The notes beneath the pieces were generated by a model. The model saw nothing but the letters and a program-made list of their open reading frames with translations. It was not told the origin of the DNA and searched no databases. Below, one piece after another: positions 12,878 through 16,578 of a DNA stretch of 16,578 bases. The position numbers were made by a program, and so were the translations under genes. Origin of the DNA: Candidatus Glassiibacteriota bacterium (GTDB lineage Bacteria > Gemmatimonadota > Glassbacteria > GWA2-58-10); assembly GCA_030604975.1 (NCBI GenBank), contig JAUVUV010000005.1, positions 1-16,578 of the forward strand. Direction: 5' to 3'. How positions within the stretch are numbered: position 1 is the first letter of the stretch; the number at the start of each line of letters is the position of its first letter.

Positions 12878-15148
12878 TTGAAAGATCTCAATCCGCCGCA
12901 GAGAGAAGCGGTAACTTACAGGGAAGGCCCACTGCTTGTGCTGGCAGGTGCAGGCAGCGGCAAGACCAGAGTGCTCACCTACCGTATCGCCTGGCTGGTG
13001 CGGGAACAGGGCATACGGCCGCATAGGATTCTTGCGCTCACTTTCACCAACAAGGCTGCAGGCGAGATGAAATCCAGAGTAGAGAAACTTCTCGGGACTG
13101 AGACATCCCTCTGGATCGGAACCTTTCACAGCCTTTTCGCCCGGATCCTTCGCCGCCACGCGAAAATTCTCGGCTATACCCACCATTTCAGCATCTACGA
13201 CACCGATGACAGCCAGCGCCTGGTGAAAAGCATTATCAAGGAACTGCCTGCCTCCTATGGAAACCTCAATCCCACATCAGTGCGGCATCAGATCAGCCGC
13301 CACAAGAACTCCATGCGTTCGCCGGAGGATCTCAAGCGTTCTGCGGGACATTTTGTAGAGACCAGAGTGGCGGAAATCTACGAGATTTACACGAAAAAGC
13401 TCAAAGAGAATAACGCCATGGATTTCGACGATCTGATTGTCAAGCCCGGTGAACTTTTCCGCTCCGCACCAGAGGTGCTCGAGTGCTACCACAAGCAGTT
13501 CAGACATATCCTGGTCGACGAGTTCCAGGACACCAACCGGGTTCAGTACAACCTGGTGCGCCTGCTGGCCGGCAAGAAGCAGAATGTCTGCGTGGTGGGC
13601 GACGATGACCAGTCGATTTACGGCTGGCGTGGTGCCGAAGTGCGCAATGTTTTCGATTTCGAGCGGGATTTCGACAATGTGATCACTGTGCGTCTGGAGC
13701 AGAACTACCGCTCCACAGGCAATATCCTCGATATGGCCAATGCGGTGGTGAGCCACAACGTGGGGCGCAAGCCGAAAAAACTCTGGACAGTAAAAAGCAC
13801 GGGCGCAAAGGCCGTTGTGCTCGAATGCCGGGATGAGATCGACGAGGCCAAACAGATCGTGATTCATACCTCGCAGGTGCGCAGCGAACTGAGCCTCGAC
13901 TGGCGTGATATAGCTGTGCTCTACCGCACCAACGCTCAGAGCCGCGCCCTGGAGGACACCTTGCGCAGGAATGTCGTCCCTTACCGGATAATCGGGAGCC
14001 TGAGGTTTTACGAGCGCAAGGAAATCAAGGATTTGACTGCCTATCTGAAAGTGATCACTAACCCGCAGGACAGCGCCAGCCTTTACCGGATAATCAACGT
14101 CCCGGCGCGCGGGATCGGGCCGGCGACTCTTTCAAAGCTGACCGCACTGGCGAATTCCCGCGGGAAGCCTCTTTACCACGTGCTCGGCGACGCCGATCAG
14201 GCAGAAGGCCTCGCAGAGGCGAAAGCTCGCAGGGTAATGGACCTTCATACTGTTTTCGAGGAGTTGCGCGCAAGGTCGAAAAAAGAATCAGCAGCCGGGG
14301 TGCTCAGCGAGCTGATCAAACTCACCGGCTACGAGGAAAGCCTCTCCGAACTGGAAACGTTCGAGGCGCAGGGCCGGATGGAGAATATCGCCGAACTGGT
14401 GAGCGCAGCCGAGGAGTTCGGCGAGCGGTGGACGCCGGAGGGAAAATCCACCTGCCTGGAGTCCTGGCTGGCTGAGACCTCGCTGATCAGCGAGATCGAT
14501 TTCCATAATCCGGAAGAGGACTACCTGACCCTGATGACCCTTCACAACGCCAAGGGACTCGAGTTCCCGGTTGTTTTTATCACCGGGGTAGAGGAAAACC
14601 TTCTGCCGATCAGCCGCTCGCTGGAAGATGAAACCGGGGAGTCGCTGGAAGAGGAGCGGAGGCTGTTATATGTGGGGATTACCCGGGCCAAGGAAAAAAT
14701 TTACCTGAGCTGGGCCGCTTACCGAAGGCGTTTTGGCAACATACTCGACTCCGGTCCGTCGAATTTCCTGGCAGATATCCCGGAGGAGTTGCTTGAAGTC
14801 AACGAGAGCCTGCGGAAAAAATCAAACTTGGTCGGGGCTTTCGCCAGGCAATATGCCGCCTCTTTCAACAGGTTCGCCCGTGGGCCTGTGGGCGCCTCAC
14901 CCCCGATTTTCTCCTCCAGCAGCCGGGCAGTATCCCAAACGGTGAGTTCAGAACCGACATTCGAGCGCGATCCCGGAGTCGACGAACCGCTCTACCGCAA
15001 GGGCGAGCGGGTAGTGCACAACACGTTCGGCTGCGGCACGATCACTGGTGTCAACTCATATCTTGACGACATCCGGGTCACGGTGCGGTTCGATTCAGGG
15101 TTCACGAAAAAACTGGTGGCGCGGTTTGCCAGGCTGGTACGGGAGTGA
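12878..15148 (+). CDS. pcrA: UvrD/PcrA-family 3'-5' DNA helicase
   Basis: This superfamily 1A ATP-dependent helicase acts in nucleotide excision repair, replication restart and recombination control. All motifs are present: Q-motif region LNPPQREAV (4-12), Walker A GAGSGKT (24-30), Walker B DEFQDTN (214-220), motif III GDDDQSIYGWRGA (241-253), QNYRS (motif IV), TLHNAKGLEFP (554-564, motif V) and EERRLLYVGITRAKEK (592-607, motif VI). The C-terminal tail GERVVHNTFGCGTITGV is the Tudor-like end of PcrA/UvrD. The 756-residue length fits. The start is uncertain. TTG 12878 has no Shine-Dalgarno. The frame is open upstream through codons giving AIQSDIL, and a CTG at 12857 sits 9 nt after GGAAGG; homologues often begin a few residues before ILKDLN. 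Lack of nuclease motifs excludes RecB/AddA. Confidence 0.95.
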   Translation: MKDLNPPQREAVTYREGPLLVLAGAGSGKTRVLTYRIAWLVREQGIRPHRILALTFTNKAAGEMKSRVEKLLGTETSLWIGTFHSLFARILRRHAKILGYTHHFSIYDTDDSQRLVKSIIKELPASYGNLNPTSVRHQISRHKNSMRSPEDLKRSAGHFVETRVAEIYEIYTKKLKENNAMDFDDLIVKPGELFRSAPEVLECYHKQFRHILVDEFQDTNRVQYNLVRLLAGKKQNVCVVGDDDQSIYGWRGAEVRNVFDFERDFDNVITVRLEQNYRSTGNILDMANAVVSHNVGRKPKKLWTVKSTGAKAVVLECRDEIDEAKQIVIHTSQVRSELSLDWRDIAVLYRTNAQSRALEDTLRRNVVPYRIIGSLRFYERKEIKDLTAYLKVITNPQDSASLYRIINVPARGIGPATLSKLTALANSRGKPLYHVLGDADQAEGLAEAKARRVMDLHTVFEELRARSKKESAAGVLSELIKLTGYEESLSELETFEAQGRMENIAELVSAAEEFGERWTPEGKSTCLESWLAETSLISEIDFHNPEEDYLTLMTLHNAKGLEFPVVFITGVEENLLPISRSLEDETGESLEEERRLLYVGITRAKEKIYLSWAAYRRRFGNILDSGPSNFLADIPEELLEVNESLRKKSNLVGAFARQYAASFNRFARGPVGASPPIFSSSSRAVSQTVSSEPTFERDPGVDEPLYRKGERVVHNTFGCGTITGVNSYLDDIRVTVRFDSGFTKKLVARFARLVRE

Positions 15149-15309
15149 GGCGCGCGAGTTGATCCCTGCCTGCTCTACGTTTTGCGCTGCGCTGTGTATT
15201 ACGCCTCCAATACCACGCACGGCCCGCACCTTCTCAAGTGGTGGAACTGGAAAGACAGGAAGTAATCTTATCGATATACTTTTTCCATTCAGTTCGTGAG
15301 GTTGCAACG

Positions 15310-16578
15310 ATGGGTAAAAAATCTCTCAACCGCCGTAAGTTTTTGAAAAACACCTCCACCGGAGTGGCCGGAGCGGCGGCTGTATCCGCACTCGGTGGAA
15401 AAGCCCTTTATGCCAGTGTCTCCAAAGAGGCCGACATTCCTGCGATACTCGGCGGCACACCGGTACGCACCAAACCTTTCCCCTCCTGGCCGGTGTTCGA
15501 CCAGACAGATGAGCAGATGTTTTTAGAGGCTTTCCGGAGCAAAAAGTGGTGCCGTCTCGGGGCGACCCGGGTTTCCAAGTTTGAAAAAAAATTCGCCGAG
15601 CTGATGAATGTACCCTATTGCCAGGCCACCGCCAGCGGAACCACCGCGCTCAACACCTCGCTCAACGCTCTTGGTGTCGGCCCGGGGGATGAGGTTATCG
15701 TGCCGCCGTACACGTTTGTGGCCACTGTCCAGGTGGTTTTCCACATGTTCGCGCTGCCTGTTTTTGTCGATACCGACCCGGAAACGCACATGATAAACGC
15801 CGAGTTGATCGAGGAGCGAATCACCGAACACACCAGGGCGATCCTGCCTGTACACATCGCCGGGGGGGCGTGCGACATGGACAGGATCATGGCGATTTCG
15901 CAAAAGCACGGTATCCCTGTGCTCGAGGACGCCTGCCAGGCCTGGATGGGCGAGTGGCATGGTAAAAAACTCGGTTCGATCGGTAAACTCGGCTGTTTCA
16001 GTTTCCAGGCCAGCAAGAATCTCAACTCAGGCGAGGGAGGGGCGATAATCGGCTCGGACCAGGAGCTGATCGAGATGTGCGCCTCCTACACTAACAACGG
16101 CAGGCCTGCCGGGACGCAGAGATCCACTCTTTCCGGGTATCCCAACCCCGGCTCCAACCACCGGATGACCGAGTTCCAGGGCGCAGTGCTGCTGGGCCAG
16201 ATTCGCCGCCTGGAAGAGCAGACCGGACACCGCAACCGGATGGGCGCCTATCTCGATAAGCTGCTCGAGGATATCCCGGGGATTTCTCCGGCCAAAAAGT
16301 ACACGGGGCAAACCCGGCATGCTTACCATTTGTATATGATGAAATACGACAAGGAGCATTTCAGCGGCCTGCCCAAGGGTAAGTTCGCAGCGGCGCTGGA
16401 TGCCGAGGGAATCCAGACCATCTCCACTGGCTACGGAATTCCGCCGCTGAACAAGCAGGGATTTATCGAAAAATGCCTCACCTCGCGCGCTTTCAGGAAC
16501 GTATTTTCAGCAGAAAGGCTCACCCAGTACAGGAAAGAGAACGAATTCCCGGAAAACGACAGGATCTGCGCCGAAACC
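15310..16578 (+). CDS. DegT/DnrJ/EryC1/StrS-family PLP enzyme with Tat signal peptide, 3'-truncated
   Basis: The frame is open from ATG 15310 to the right edge (423 codons), so the C-terminus is missing. TGAGG at 15297-15301 is a Shine-Dalgarno 8 nt before the start. Residues 1-35 form a twin-arginine signal: SLNRRKFLK (5-13), then a mildly hydrophobic run rich in Ala, Gly and Val ending near ALYAS. The enzyme body follows with ILGGTPVRTKPFPSW (46-60), then PPYTFVAT (132-139), LEDACQA (205-211, with Asp207 positioned to bind the PLP pyridine nitrogen) and SFQASKNLNSGEGGA (231-245), where Lys236 should form the PLP aldimine. Cytoplasmic members transaminate nucleotide-linked keto-sugars. Export of a folded, PLP-loaded member is unusual but recurs in several uncultured phyla and Planctomycetes. 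The substrate is unknown. Confidence 0.9.
   Translation, partial: MGKKSLNRRKFLKNTSTGVAGAAAVSALGGKALYASVSKEADIPAILGGTPVRTKPFPSWPVFDQTDEQMFLEAFRSKKWCRLGATRVSKFEKKFAELMNVPYCQATASGTTALNTSLNALGVGPGDEVIVPPYTFVATVQVVFHMFALPVFVDTDPETHMINAELIEERITEHTRAILPVHIAGGACDMDRIMAISQKHGIPVLEDACQAWMGEWHGKKLGSIGKLGCFSFQASKNLNSGEGGAIIGSDQELIEMCASYTNNGRPAGTQRSTLSGYPNPGSNHRMTEFQGAVLLGQIRRLEEQTGHRNRMGAYLDKLLEDIPGISPAKKYTGQTRHAYHLYMMKYDKEHFSGLPKGKFAAALDAEGIQTISTGYGIPPLNKQGFIEKCLTSRAFRNVFSAERLTQYRKENEFPENDRICAET

Noticed and set aside
15149..15309. A terminator or small gene between the helicase and the DegT-family gene
   Set aside because: I found no strong stem with a T-run and no convincing coding frame in these 161 bp beyond the Shine-Dalgarno of the next gene.
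1..16578. CRISPR array, tRNA/rRNA genes, prophage or integrase
   Set aside because: No regularly spaced repeats, no tRNA or rRNA sequence, and no phage or recombinase motif was recognised on either strand.

Overview
The window reads as part of a chromosome (probably metagenome-derived) of an uncultured bacterium, most likely an anaerobe. Oxygen-sensitive enzyme families dominate the centre: a multi-cluster radical SAM enzyme and an HgdC/BadF-type activase system. A decayed FlgD-like/T9SS-type C-terminal tag at 11123-11233 (minus strand) and a Tat-exported DegT-family aminotransferase at the right edge suggest a lineage related to the FCB superphylum. No rRNA, tRNA, CRISPR array or phage gene is visible, so the phylum cannot be fixed. 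All intact genes are on the plus strand.

Left part (1-3603). The 3' portion of a metal-dependent cyclase/kynurenine-formamidase-family gene runs in from the left edge. It is followed by about 630 bp without a gene, full of palindromes, a 17-bp tandem duplication and a roughly 149-bp MITE-like element with terminal inverted repeats. Then come a D-2-hydroxyacid dehydrogenase of the CtBP-like branch, a near-consensus sigma70-type promoter, a small two-helix membrane protein and a SAM hydroxide adenosyltransferase (DUF62).

Central part (3604-11094) is the most interesting. After a 313-bp leader with possible attenuator-like folding come: (i) a 534-aa radical SAM enzyme whose cysteine layout matches the tetraether synthase (Tes) / membrane-spanning lipid synthase group of COG1964; (ii) a NrnA-like DHH/DHHA1 phosphoesterase, separated from it by an intrinsic terminator; (iii) a 1033-aa protein with two BadF/BadG-type activase domains plus a DUF2229-like domain; and (iv) an overlapping 434-aa HgdB-like protein. 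Genes iii and iv together have the composition of the PlsA/PlsR (plasmalogen) and Ger (glycerol ester reductase) systems, which reduce lipid esters to ethers. With the Tes/MSS-like enzyme, which joins acyl or alkyl tails, the set makes a plausible locus for bacterial membrane-spanning ether lipids (brGDGT-like or diabolic-acid-derived). This is inference from family composition and gene order; neither activity is proven by sequence.

Right part (11095-16578). A 390-bp gap holds the FlgD-like remnant. Then follow an orphan sensor histidine kinase, a PcrA/UvrD helicase 22 bp downstream, and a DegT/DnrJ/EryC1/StrS-type PLP enzyme with a twin-arginine signal peptide that runs off the right edge.
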